The position numbers and the translations under genes were made by a program. The notes below the pieces were generated by a model, which was given only the letters and a program-made list of their open reading frames with translations, was not told the DNA's origin and made no database searches. Positions 1-8,396 of a stretch of 60,393 bases of DNA are shown piece after piece; the first letter of the stretch is position 1, and every line of letters starts with the position of its first letter. The stretch is from contig JAXMBN010000032.1 of NCBI GenBank assembly GCA_046349875.1, positions 1 to 60,393 on the forward strand, read 5' to 3'. The DNA is from JAXMBN01 sp046349875. GTDB lineage: Bacteria; Planctomycetota; Planctomycetia; Pirellulales; Pirellulaceae.

Positions 1-2
1 TC

Positions 3-965
3 GTTTACGAGAAGAAGGTATCGAGCATCAAGGATTTGGTTCCTGTTTTGGAGCAAGTCGTTCAACAAGGTAAGCCATTGTTGATCATTGCTGAAGATGT
101 CGACGGTGAAGCTCTTGCCACATTGGTGATCAACCGTCTCCGTGGCACGCTCAATGTCGCCGCCGTCAAGGCTCCTGGATACGGTGATCGTCGCAAGGCC
201 ATGATGGAAGATATCGGTATCCTCACCGGTGCCAATCCTGTCTTCGAAGCATTGGGACGCCGATTGGATAGCCTCACCTTGGCAGACCTCGGTCGCGCCA
301 AGAAGATTATCATCGACAAAGACAATACCACCATCATCGAAGGTGCAGGCAAGAGTTCCGAAATCAAAGGACGTATCGATCAGATCCGTCGTGAAATCGA
401 GAACACCTCCAGCGACTACGATCGCGAAAAGCTCGAAGAGCGTTTGGCGAAGTTGGCCGGTGGTGTTGCCAAGGTCAATGTCGGCGCTGCGACCGAAAGC
501 GAAATGAAGGAAAAGAAGGCTCGCGTGGAAGATGCTCTCCATGCAACCCGCGCTGCGATCGAAGAAGGTATTCTTCCAGGTGGTGGTGTGGCTTTGTTGC
601 GTGCTAGCAGCCAAGTCAAGCCAGATGCTTCGCTTAGCCATGACGAGACCGTTGGCTTCAATATCGTCATCCGCGCTTGCCGCGCTCCGTTGACCATGAT
701 TGCAAGCAACGCTGGTCAAGACGGCGGTATCGTCTGCGAACGCGTTGTTTCCGCCAAGAACAACGAAGGCTACAACGCTCTTACCGATACCTATGAAGAC
801 TTGGTGAAGGCTGGCGTCATCGACCCAACGAAGGTAACCCGAACCGCATTGGCAAACGCCGCTTCGGTTTCGACCCTTCTGCTCACCAGCGATGCCTTGA
901 TCGCTGAAAAGCCAAAGGCCGATAAGGGTGGCAAGGGCGGACACGCCGACCACGACATGTACTAA
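3..965 (+). CDS. groEL: Chaperonin GroEL, 5' truncated by window edge
   Basis: ATP-driven cytosolic protein-folding chaperonin (HSP60), forming double heptameric rings with GroES. The frame is open from base 3 and encodes about 320 residues: the apical, second intermediate and equatorial domains of a protein usually near 545 aa. Visible hallmarks are PLLIIAEDVDGEAL, RGTLNVAAVKAPGYGDRR, and VEDALHATRAAIEEGILPGG with the Asp corresponding to the catalytic Asp398 of the E. coli protein. The tail ends in Gly/His/Asp residues (GGKGGHADHDMY) instead of the usual GGM repeats. A strong terminator follows. The first 200 or so residues and groES lie outside the window. Identity is certain; which GroEL paralogue it is cannot be told. 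Confidence 0.97.
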   Translation, partial: VYEKKVSSIKDLVPVLEQVVQQGKPLLIIAEDVDGEALATLVINRLRGTLNVAAVKAPGYGDRRKAMMEDIGILTGANPVFEALGRRLDSLTLADLGRAKKIIIDKDNTTIIEGAGKSSEIKGRIDQIRREIENTSSDYDREKLEERLAKLAGGVAKVNVGAATESEMKEKKARVEDALHATRAAIEEGILPGGGVALLRASSQVKPDASLSHDETVGFNIVIRACRAPLTMIASNAGQDGGIVCERVVSAKNNEGYNALTDTYEDLVKAGVIDPTKVTRTALANAASVSTLLLTSDALIAEKPKADKGGKGGHADHDMY

Positions 966-1019
966 ACCGTAGCTTCCTAGCGAAGCGAGGAGCCCTGCTC
1001 CATCGGTAGTAACGCTAAG

Positions 1020-1054
1020 AACCCGCCCGAATCAAGCATTTGGGCGGGTTTTTT
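1020..1054 (+). terminator. Rho-independent terminator after groEL
   Basis: The stem AACCCGCCC/GGGCGGGTT with a 13-nt loop is followed directly by a T run. It lies 55 nt after the groEL stop and about 110 nt before the next gene, so it separates the chaperonin transcript from the HEAT-protein gene. Confidence 0.92.
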
Positions 1055-1164
1055 CATGGACTCACCACCCAATTCGATGCAAAACGTCCCTTTTTCGCGT
1101 ACCCTTAAAGATAGGTTGGGATTGAATCCCGACCATCCTTTCTTCTTTTTGATTCGAGTTGTTT

Positions 1165-2412
1165 ATGATGCTTTCGCATTGGAAGTCCAAAGCAATCATT
1201 GGCTTAGCGGCCTTCTCATCGACATTCGTCATCTCCACGGTTGCAAACGGTCAGGATGTTCTTCAATTTCGAAACAACACCAAACTAGCTGGAAAGTGGC
1301 TTAACGCCGGTAACGATCATCCAGCTTACTACGATTTTCAATTGGAAGATGGAACGATGGTATCCATCGATGCCAAGCAAGTGCTCCGCGTGGTTTCGGC
1401 ATCTCCTGAAGAGAAAGAGTTTCTCGACAAAGTCTCTCCGAAGCTCAAGGATGACGATCCGAAAATCTATCAGGCGGCCATTGAATGGTGTTCCAAACGA
1501 AGCTTAGTAGCTTTAGCCGATGCCATTCGGGATCGAGTTTTGGATTTTGATCCCAATAACAAACAAGCTCGCGCTGGTCTCGATTATGTCGGTTCAGAAA
1601 AAGATGGATGGGTCCGACAAGAACGCTTCTATGCAGCGCTTGGTATGTTTCGGAAAAAAGGAGGCTGGAAGTTTCCTGAAGACTTTGCTCTCGAAGAAGC
1701 AGAGACCAAACGCAAAACCGAGGTAGCCGCGGCCGGAAAAGAATTCGAAATGCGATGGAATGAGCTCGCCAAGGGCACGAATACCGAAAAAGTGAATCTG
1801 TACTTCCAGCAAATCAAATCTCCCTTGGTCACCGAGAAGATACGGTCGATCTATACCAAAGGCGGCAACCTTTCACGAGGCAATAAGAGTTTGTTGATTG
1901 AGATTCTCGACCGGATCCAAGCGCCCGGCTCCATCGAGGTACTTGCGCAAATTGCGTTGTTTGACAGTGATGCAGCCACTCGCGATCAGGCCCTTACAAG
2001 TTTGGAGAGGTTTGGAAAAGAGCTTGCCGCTGCCAATTTCGAGAACGAACTCAAAAAGTTTGATGGCAAGACGAAGTCTCCCGAGTATGTAAACCGTCTC
2101 GGTTATGCACTGGGACGTGTTGGCGATCGAAGATCCATTCCGATTCTGATAGACCGACTCGTGACTACCCATGAAGCTGTGGTCTCTACCGGAGGCGAAA
2201 CTCAAGCGGGAATATCTAGTGACGGTGGACAATCATTCAACGCGGGAAACAAGAATTTGAAGTTCCGAGGGGATAGTCAAAATCGAGAAGTACTTGGCGC
2301 TTTAACAACGCTTGCCCAAGAAAATGCCGGTGATTTCAATCAAGATAAATGGCGCGAATGGTATGCAGCCAAGTTTGCCAAGACGCGTCTCAATCTTCGA
2401 CGCGATCTCTAA
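1165..2412 (+). CDS. Secreted HEAT-repeat-like protein, function unknown
   Basis: Predicted exported protein of about 415 aa. The start is taken at the first of two adjacent ATGs; an in-frame TTG two codons upstream is less likely. An N-terminal signal peptide (hydrophobic IIGLAAFSSTFVIST, then ANGQ) is followed by a small domain reading like a sequence on how a substrate or mRNA-like string is weighed (LEDGTMVSIDAKQVLRVV), a charged helical middle, and C-terminal HEAT-like helical repeats (SIEVLAQIALFDSDAATRDQALTSLERFG; YALGRVGDRRSIPILIDRLV). Such envelope proteins are abundant in planctomycetes and presumably act as periplasmic scaffolds, but no enzymatic motif is visible. It stands alone between the groEL terminator and the ATP-grasp gene. 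Secretion is well supported; the role is unknown. Confidence 0.75.
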   Translation: MMLSHWKSKAIIGLAAFSSTFVISTVANGQDVLQFRNNTKLAGKWLNAGNDHPAYYDFQLEDGTMVSIDAKQVLRVVSASPEEKEFLDKVSPKLKDDDPKIYQAAIEWCSKRSLVALADAIRDRVLDFDPNNKQARAGLDYVGSEKDGWVRQERFYAALGMFRKKGGWKFPEDFALEEAETKRKTEVAAAGKEFEMRWNELAKGTNTEKVNLYFQQIKSPLVTEKIRSIYTKGGNLSRGNKSLLIEILDRIQAPGSIEVLAQIALFDSDAATRDQALTSLERFGKELAAANFENELKKFDGKTKSPEYVNRLGYALGRVGDRRSIPILIDRLVTTHEAVVSTGGETQAGISSDGGQSFNAGNKNLKFRGDSQNREVLGALTTLAQENAGDFNQDKWREWYAAKFAKTRLNLRRDL

Positions 2413-2570
2413 TCGCACCGACCAAGGCCAATGGTAACTCGAAGTACAATCGACCGTTAAACACACTCAAGGAATAGAGTGTTGGATCACCGCTTGCCGT
2501 TCTGGACTCGCGGTGCAATGACGAGCCGCCGGAAGAGATAGGTAAGCAACAATGACGATAGGAAAGGTTC

Positions 2571-2593
2571 TTCCAAGGGACTGGAAGTCGACT
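2571..2593. repeat. Copy 1 of the dispersed 'CCAAGGGACTGGAAGTC' element
   Basis: The core TTCCAAGGGACTGGAAGTC matches copies at 8357 and 10605 base for base. It holds the small inverted repeat CTTCCA/TGGAAG, with one flank degenerate here. It lies 17 nt before the ATP-grasp start. Confidence 0.75.
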
Positions 2594-2609
2594 GAGAAAG
2601 TCACTATCG

Positions 2610-3620
2610 ATGAGTAAGCCGCTGCGTTTGGGAGTCTTTGAATATTTGCGTGGTGGAGGCCTCATCGATTGCCCTCTTACCGACCTTCCCCCATCGCTCA
2701 TGGCAGAGGGTTCCGCCATGCTCCTGGCCTTGGTAGAGGACTTGAATGGTTCCGGGAAGTGCGACGTTGTGTATACCGTCGATCCAAGAATCAAGGATGC
2801 TCTCCAATGTCGATCGGGAAAACACGATTGCTCCACTCCTTGGCTCGAATGCTGGTCGAAGCTGGGTCAAGAATGTGACCTCGTCATCGTCATCGCCCCC
2901 GAATTTGATTCGATTCTCGAGTCTAGCGTGGCCGAGCTGCGCAAGCAGGGTTGCTATGTAGCGGTTAGCGATGCCACCTATCTCTCGCAGAGTGTCGACA
3001 AATGGCAAACCTATCAGGCATGGATTTCGAATAATGTGGCTACTCCACCCACGAGCCTTGCCAATGCTATTCATTCAACTAGCGATTTGCGATCTCTAGT
3101 CAGTCACACCGACCTAACTCACGTTGGTTGGACTGTGAAGCGTCGCGACGGCGCCGGATGTTGGCAGCATCATCGGTGGACAAAAGAGCAAGATCTACTC
3201 GTTCATCTCGATACGCTCGAAGATCGTGCGCAATGGATCGTGCAACCATGGATTGAAGGGACAGCCGCGAGTACTTCATGGTTCTATGGCACGCGTTCCG
3301 TTCCCATTGGTTGTTGTTACCAAGAGATTCACTGTGAAGGGAGCTGCGTGGATTATCGTGGAAGCAAGCTCATGGAGCTGGATGAAAACACGGGGATACG
3401 AATACAGAACTTTTCACGGCGAGCCATCGAGAGTCTAGGTGGAAAACCTTTGGGTTGGATCGGCATCGATTGGATCCAAACTCCGACCAATCAGTTTGTT
3501 GCTGTGGAGGTGAATCCACGGCTGACGACTTCCTATTTGGCACTTCGAAACGCCCCTTGCCGCGACATTGCATCTCTCTGGATCGACCTAGCCAATACTT
3601 CGCTTCATCGAGCTTTCTAG
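2610..3620 (+). CDS. ATP-grasp enzyme, COG1821-like (MfnD-type ligase candidate)
   Basis: Predicted cytosolic ATP-dependent carboxylate-amine ligase of 336 aa. The N-terminus (GVFEYLRGGGL, then MAEGSAMLLALVEDL) resembles the COG1821 group of ATP-grasp proteins. The C-terminal VEVNPRLTTSY near residue 297 is the Mg-ATP-binding strand of the ATP-grasp fold, preceded by WIGIDW. COG1821 includes archaeal MfnD (tyramine-glutamate ligase of methanofuran synthesis). Relatives occur in the tetrahydromethanopterin-linked C1 gene sets of methylotrophs and planctomycetes, so a methylofuran role is a reasonable inference. No other C1 gene is visible within the window. It converges on the ABA4-like gene with an 18-nt gap. 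Fold confidence is high; substrate is not established. Confidence 0.75.
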   Translation: MSKPLRLGVFEYLRGGGLIDCPLTDLPPSLMAEGSAMLLALVEDLNGSGKCDVVYTVDPRIKDALQCRSGKHDCSTPWLECWSKLGQECDLVIVIAPEFDSILESSVAELRKQGCYVAVSDATYLSQSVDKWQTYQAWISNNVATPPTSLANAIHSTSDLRSLVSHTDLTHVGWTVKRRDGAGCWQHHRWTKEQDLLVHLDTLEDRAQWIVQPWIEGTAASTSWFYGTRSVPIGCCYQEIHCEGSCVDYRGSKLMELDENTGIRIQNFSRRAIESLGGKPLGWIGIDWIQTPTNQFVAVEVNPRLTTSYLALRNAPCRDIASLWIDLANTSLHRAF

Positions 3621-3637
3621 CTCGAACCTTGCAGTGC

Positions 3638-4087
3638 TCAAAAAGATGGCTTCGCAGCATCCGAATCCTGCTTCCGATCGACCATGGTCATGATGGCGTA
3701 GGCCAAAAGCCCGATAGGCCCGAAAAGAAAAGTCAGTGGAAGGAGAAGGCACAGCCACAATCGATTCCATCCCTTTTCCATCACCTGTTTCGCGATCCAG
3801 CTTCCAATAAACAGATCGAAACTCAAATAATGGATCCAGCCCCCAACCAGTACCCAATCCGATTGAAATAGTTGCCTGACACTCGCTAACGAATCAAAGC
3901 CACCTTCGGTTCTGCCCACGACCATCACGAAAATGACAGCGTACATCGCTGCCAATCCTATCGGCCAAAACCACCCTGCAATCCAATCACGCAACCAACG
4001 ATGGTTACGAACGATGGAAATCAGCAATGCTAGCCATCCACCAAGGGCCAACGCATTCGCAAAAGAAAAGAACTGAGCAGCACTCAT
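3638..4087 (-). CDS. ABA4-like (DUF4281) membrane protein
   Basis: Integral membrane protein of 149 aa with about four hydrophobic helices. The C-terminal half (LVGGWIHYLSFDLFIGSWIA, then LLPLTFLFGPIGLLAY) is the signature of the ABA4-like family. Plant ABA4 is needed for neoxanthin formation; bacterial members occur with or without carotenoid genes and their function is unsettled. The gene is convergent with the ATP-grasp gene, and its start is an ATG with no strong ribosome-binding site. No carotenoid gene is visible nearby. The family call is good; the function is open. Confidence 0.8.
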   Translation of the reverse strand: MSAAQFFSFANALALGGWLALLISIVRNHRWLRDWIAGWFWPIGLAAMYAVIFVMVVGRTEGGFDSLASVRQLFQSDWVLVGGWIHYLSFDLFIGSWIAKQVMEKGWNRLWLCLLLPLTFLFGPIGLLAYAIMTMVDRKQDSDAAKPSF

Positions 4088-4156
4088 CCAACAAATAACT
4101 TTCTACATACTGAGATGCGGTTGTATTCTACAGCCGAAGGCGGCCTTCGCGTTCAT

Positions 4157-4841
4157 TCAATCTCCATTCTTGCGATGAAGATCTGTGACCAATAGGGGAT
4201 TGGTTCGGCGATGTCGTTCGATTACGGCTTCTGCGGTTTCCTTCTTACTTTTGAATCCATCCAGCTCCGACTGAGTGACCCCAAAGGCCTGGATGAATTC
4301 AACGCGACCGTGAGGTGAATCGATGGGATCTAAAGATGGATCATTGAGAAAGGCTAAACCCACAATGTCCGTATCGTAATCGGCGCGGATAGGACCATTG
4401 GCCGGAATCCAGTGATACTGCTCAAACCACTTTCCGCTGTCGAAAACATATCGAGCAATATTTTGAAGAAGGTTGCAGATTCAAATCGGCTCTATCATCA
4501 TCCAAGTTTGAGTTCGCCAACCGAAAAGGTCATCTCAAACCCAAACGACTGTAATCGCCCCCCACGGAATCTTCATCGTAATAGAGAGAGGTGTACCCGT
4601 AAGAAACTCAGTGCAAGTGATCACGCCCACCGTCACTGCATCGATAGGCACTGATGCCATCTAACGGGTCAGGTCCACCTAACATATGCTTGATCAACGT
4701 CCCCCAATGCTGAGGCTCTTGATCTCCATAAACCTCTCGTAGTCGGCCATCGATCGCATCCCATCCGGGAGCCGCATCGTCGCGATCACCATAAAGACTC
4801 TTGTATTCGGCAATGTCCATGATGCTGGCTCCCGTTTTCAA
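4157..4841 (-). pseudogene. SUFU (suppressor of fused) domain protein, broken by several lesions
   Basis: Pieces of one SUFU-domain protein appear in order on the minus strand. They are an N-terminal block (MDIAEYKSLYGDRDDAAPGW, HWGTLIKHMLGGPDPLDGIS), a middle part (VSYGYTSLYYDEDS, then GFEMTF in another frame), NLLQNIARYVFDSGKWFEQY, and an intact C-terminal block (DTDIVGLAFLNDPSLDPIDS, GRVEFIQAFGVTQSELDGF). As given there is an in-frame TGA near 4616 and at least two frame changes further on. In bacteria SUFU domains often occur as immunity proteins of polymorphic toxin systems; no toxin gene is visible beside it. Residue conservation between lesions is high, so sequence error is possible. 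Family confidence is high. Confidence 0.8.
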
Positions 4842-5007
4842 TCGTTCGATGGTCTAGAGCGATTTGTTTCGCAAGCATCAATCTACAAAAGAGCAGTAGC
4901 AAATCCTATATACCGCATCATCTTTGCCAATACGCACCGAATCTACACATGCGAATATTCGTGCCCACGGTATCTTGGCCCAAAATGCCTCGAAAAAACG
5001 TCTTAGC

Positions 5008-6042
5008 TTAAGGTGAATCCAGTTTGACTTTTGCGAGATGTACTGCCAGTTTTCCTTCATACGTAGCGTGATAGGTGATCCAAAGATAGTCGGAATCATA
5101 GGCCAAACCGGCGATCTGCCGATGATAGGAAGCTTGAATTAGATTTTCAGTGGCTGTCGGAATCTCGAGGAACTCCGACAATGCGCCCTTCACAGGATCG
5201 AACTGACAAAGGGTAATGATGTCCTTCTTATGACTCAACCCGACGGCCGCAATCATGCGGCCATCTGGCAATCGAATCAGATTGGGAACGCAGATCGGTA
5301 ATTCTAGTGGCCTCCAATGCCACGCCTCATACGGCTTGTCGGATATGCCAATCCAACCATTTTGAAACTGGCGGCCAAGCATGAGATTCTTGGGAATAGG
5401 ATTGTTTGCTTGACGACTCATCATGCAATAAAGCCGGTCGCCATCAGCGACCATTGCGGCATCATCTGGAATGAAGTCGAACGTATTTTCATAGAGTACA
5501 TTCGACTTCGTATCGGATGAGTTTGAGATAAATCGCACAGTTGAACTATTACCATCATAGGATCCGTGAGAGTATCGAATCTGAGCGTCGTTCTTCCATA
5601 TCCCTTTGCTGAATTCATGGTCCTTGAGGATTTCTTCGCTTGACTCAAACCATTCGCGACCATCATCGGTCCACCATGATTTGGAACGTATCCCTAATGC
5701 GGTTACATGCAATCGACCCGACGAGTCAACGGAGAACACAGGATCATATCGGTAACTCGCCTTGGGCCATGGTCGGTCGAGTTCTCCTACCGATTCCCAT
5801 CGATCGCCATCGCGAGAAGAAAGGATTCGCAATTTGGCTTTCGAAAAAAACTCTTCCTGCAATTCGCAACAAACCACATACCAAGCGTTTTTCCATCGCA
5901 CAATGTCCGTATCACGATTGATCGGGGCTTCATTCCAAACAATCGATGTGCGAACCAATTGCCCTTTCATCTGGCCGTTGCAAAAGGTCGACAGACTAAC
6001 AGCAAATCCCAGGACAAGGACGATTCCCAGAGCAGTCCGCAT
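5008..6042 (-). CDS. Secreted sialidase-fold beta-propeller protein
   Basis: Exported protein of about 345 aa. The ATG at 6042 is preferred over the upstream frame start because GGGAGG lies just upstream and a signal peptide (ALGIVLVLGFAVSLSTFCNG) follows. The body has repeated Asp-box-like or bladed strands (ILSSRDGDRWESVGEL, WTDDGREWFESSEE, LPDGRMIAAVGL), typical of planctomycete 'exo-alpha-sialidase' or BNR-like proteins. Catalytic sialidase residues (Arg triad, Tyr/Glu pair) cannot be assigned with confidence, so glycosidase activity is not claimed. It is likely periplasmic or extracellular and stands as a single gene. Confidence 0.7.
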   Translation of the reverse strand: MRTALGIVLVLGFAVSLSTFCNGQMKGQLVRTSIVWNEAPINRDTDIVRWKNAWYVVCCELQEEFFSKAKLRILSSRDGDRWESVGELDRPWPKASYRYDPVFSVDSSGRLHVTALGIRSKSWWTDDGREWFESSEEILKDHEFSKGIWKNDAQIRYSHGSYDGNSSTVRFISNSSDTKSNVLYENTFDFIPDDAAMVADGDRLYCMMSRQANNPIPKNLMLGRQFQNGWIGISDKPYEAWHWRPLELPICVPNLIRLPDGRMIAAVGLSHKKDIITLCQFDPVKGALSEFLEIPTATENLIQASYHRQIAGLAYDSDYLWITYHATYEGKLAVHLAKVKLDSP

Positions 6043-6180
6043 AGGAGCCTCCCAATGCGTGACTATTTTGTTACCCCGAAGGAGACTCATTCGGTTGTAA
6101 CTATGCCCGCCATGAAAGCCTAGCGCAAAGGGGTTACGAAATCGTTAGGCATCGAAGAAGTTGAAGGTCCAAGGGCCGAA

Positions 6181-6828
6181 TCAGAGCATAACGCTATTGG
6201 CGTTGCCTATCCTAACATTCCGATGATATTTCTTTCGCGAGACAATCCACCAAGCAACGAATAAATTGGGAACCCAGCAGAGCCAAGCAACAATTGGATA
6301 GGCGACGGAGAAATCGAAGCGAAGAACTCCCATCAAGAAAGGGAGCCACAATCGCAACGTCACTGCGGCACAGCAGGCACTATAACTGTAGACCATGAGA
6401 TATTCATGGTTGACAAAATCCTTGCTGCGAGCGGTCTGCAAAGCACGTAGCGTCACACTGAGCCAAATAACCGCAAGGCTTCCGAAACCGAGCCCTGCGA
6501 TCCAGCCCGTGGAAGTGAATAGAGACAAATAGATCGAGGCCAAACCGCTCAGAGTTACCATGACCACATACAGCATTCCCACGGACCGATGCCATGAAGA
6601 AAAACGCTCGCGAAAAGCCTGAATGAACTGGCCCCAACCAATGAAGAGGGCCACGCCTCCCGTTAGGATGTGCGTGTAAAAACTGATTCGCCAAACAAGA
6701 GCATTAAGGGTTTCATCGGCTTTGAGTTGCAGCAAGCCAAACTTCCCATCCAACAATACATAAAGCAGTGGATAGACACCGATGCTCATACATGCGATCG
6801 CCAACAAAATCCAAGTCAATCCTTTCAT
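6181..6828 (-). CDS. DUF2306 membrane protein
   Basis: Polytopic membrane protein of about 215 aa with six to seven helices. The arrangement (HILTGGVALFIGWGQFIQAF, WHRSVGMLYV, a histidine in KDFVNHEYLMVYSYSACCAA) fits the DUF2306 family, whose conserved histidines suggest haem or metal binding although no function is established. The start at 6828 has GGAATGGGGA just upstream and is preferred over the codon six residues earlier. It is separated from neighbours by about 140 and 190 nt, so probably monocistronic. Confidence 0.8.
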   Translation of the reverse strand: MKGLTWILLAIACMSIGVYPLLYVLLDGKFGLLQLKADETLNALVWRISFYTHILTGGVALFIGWGQFIQAFRERFSSWHRSVGMLYVVMVTLSGLASIYLSLFTSTGWIAGLGFGSLAVIWLSVTLRALQTARSKDFVNHEYLMVYSYSACCAAVTLRLWLPFLMGVLRFDFSVAYPIVAWLCWVPNLFVAWWIVSRKKYHRNVRIGNANSVML

Positions 6829-7026
6829 TCCCCATTCCTGTCTCAATGCACTACGCCATTCTCGTACAACAACATTCTTTAGGAAGCCAGCAGTCGAACG
6901 TACTGCCTAAGTTCCTTATACACTCTCTGAACCGCAACGACCTATCCGATGGCAACGGTGGATTGTAACGCTCTTCTTTAGCTGTGTGGTACGAGCAAAG
7001 GTATAGGCGTCCCTTTGGTATGGTGA

Positions 7027-7680
7027 TCAAATTTCGGTGTAGGGAACGTACCCATAGTACTTAGGAAAAGCATCGACTCGAACGTGCAGCCATGCGACAC
7101 CTCCACCTGCCGTGCTCAACCAAATCGGACTCGCTCCCAGTTTAAAACGCACAGTTTGACCTACAACACGCCACAATGCATCTACCTGGTCTCTGGGGCC
7201 TCGACGCAAGAACGCGCCTAGATGTCCATAGGCAGAGTTGGATGTTCTTGGTGATGGTACCACGAGTGTTGCATCGCCTCGTAGGTTGGCGAACGAAACA
7301 ACGCCACAAAGATCTTGATCCGCAGAGAAATAGTCTTCAAATGCGGTGCCATCGGTGCTCCTCGAAACAAACTCGGGCTCATTCCACAAAACAAATCGAA
7401 ATGGTTGACTCGCATTGAGCTTCGTAAGCGCCGGAGTCTCCCATCGAAAGGCATCGAAGGGCGAACTGGCGAGCAATTCGGTGAAGTCTGTCCGAAACGT
7501 GGCGTCGTTTGCCCAACCATTTAAGACGTCAGCATAGGATATCCACTTCCCATTTTGCACGGGCATATATTCTATGCACTCATTCGGCTCCATGATCTGG
7601 ATATCCGCTTCCAACATGATTATTTCCGATCTGCATACCTGATTGATTTGGGGACGATCGATGATTGTTTTTGATTGCAT
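7027..7680 (-). CDS. DUF6940 family protein
   Basis: Soluble protein of about 217 aa, unknown function. Blocks that resemble the DUF6940 family are FDAFRWETPALT, DATLVVPSPRTSNSAYGHLG and IWLSTAGGGVAWLHVR followed by PKYYGY. The start is uncertain: ATG at 7680 or ATG at 7617; the frame extends upstream to 7713. No signal peptide or membrane span is seen. It lies just behind the gene ending at 7710, with a perfect-arm palindrome between them, so the pair could be cotranscribed. Confidence 0.75.
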   Translation of the reverse strand: MQSKTIIDRPQINQVCRSEIIMLEADIQIMEPNECIEYMPVQNGKWISYADVLNGWANDATFRTDFTELLASSPFDAFRWETPALTKLNASQPFRFVLWNEPEFVSRSTDGTAFEDYFSADQDLCGVVSFANLRGDATLVVPSPRTSNSAYGHLGAFLRRGPRDQVDALWRVVGQTVRFKLGASPIWLSTAGGGVAWLHVRVDAFPKYYGYVPYTEI

Positions 7681-7685
7681 CCCAG

Positions 7686-7706
7686 AAGGTGACGTCACGT
7701 CACCTT
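7686..7706. promoter_or_regulatory. 21-bp palindrome between two minus-strand genes
   Basis: AAGGTGACGT and ACGTCACCTT are perfect 10-bp arms around one central base. It sits between the stop of the upstream membrane protein and the likely start of the DUF6940 gene. There is no T run, so an operator or a processing hairpin is more likely than a terminator; this is inference. Confidence 0.5.
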
Positions 7707-7709
7707 CCT

Positions 7710-8165
7710 TCAAACGGCCACGATATCAGAAAGCCAATACCATGCCGTTACCCAAAGGAGTAGCAAAAAAAGGAAAACACACAGAGCATAATACCGCGTT
7801 ACCTGAAACCAGTCCAAGCGAACGCGCACGGCTCGATAGCGTGTACCATCCTCGGTCCCATCGAAAACAATCTTGGGAATCACTGCATAGGCTCCCTTGG
7901 GAAGAATGGGGATAAAGAGAAAGCAACGCCACAAGGTTGTTTGAAACACAATGGGTTCACATCCGGACTCGATGGCCCTTTTCTCCATTTCATTCCGCAG
8001 CGCCTGCCGCTTCCGATGACCCATGAACTGAAGATCGGAAGTGTCATACAAGTGCCACTCTTCTGTTGCGTCTCCCGCAATAAGCCTCTCCACAAGAGCG
8101 ATTTCCCATGGCCCTATGTTCGACTGCTGGATTGCAAGCGGAGATTCGTAGGGGTTGTTCGACAT
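7710..8165 (-). CDS. Small membrane protein with planctomycete NPYESP N-terminus
   Basis: Protein of about 151 aa. The start is set at the ATG giving MSNNPYESP, because an NPYxSP motif directly after the start is a recurring feature of planctomycete membrane proteins; the frame extends upstream to 8228. The sequence has a charged N-terminal half, one hydrophobic segment around FLFIPILPKGAYAVI and a C-terminal transmembrane helix (YYALCVFLFLLLLWVTAWYW). The function is unknown. It ends a few bases before the DUF6940 gene region. Confidence 0.65.
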   Translation of the reverse strand: MSNNPYESPLAIQQSNIGPWEIALVERLIAGDATEEWHLYDTSDLQFMGHRKRQALRNEMEKRAIESGCEPIVFQTTLWRCFLFIPILPKGAYAVIPKIVFDGTEDGTRYRAVRVRLDWFQVTRYYALCVFLFLLLLWVTAWYWLSDIVAV

Positions 8166-8294
8166 GGTAGCTCCAAGCGATTCGCCGCTCTCTCCTTTGG
8201 AAGACATGCTGATAAGTACATCGGGCAAGCGAAGAGCCCTATCCTATCGCTGAGCAAGTGTATCATGGTCGAGAACGGCAGGTCTTCTAAGGGG

Positions 8295-8383
8295 CTTGAA
8301 GACTATGCTTGAAAACTACGGTGTGAAGACTACGTTTTAAGACAATGCTTGAAAAACCTTCCAAGGGACTGGAAGTCAACTTT
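8295..8383. repeat. Tandem 13-mers joined to copy 2 of the CCAAGGGACTGG element
   Basis: Four imperfect 13-14-nt units (CTTGAAGACTATG, CTTGAAAACTACG, GTGTGAAGACTACG, TTTTAAGACAATG) run from 8295 to 8347. A partial unit follows, then the element CCTTCCAAGGGACTGGAAGT at 8357-8383. On the minus strand the element's hairpin is followed by TTTTT, just after the MBL gene stop, so it may also end that transcript. Confidence 0.7.
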
Positions 8384-8396
8384 GTAGTCGACGTTT

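Noticed and set aside
5640..6123. Plus-strand frames opposite the sialidase-like gene
   Set aside because: Shadows of the minus-strand gene, rich in Arg/Ser/His and without family resemblance.
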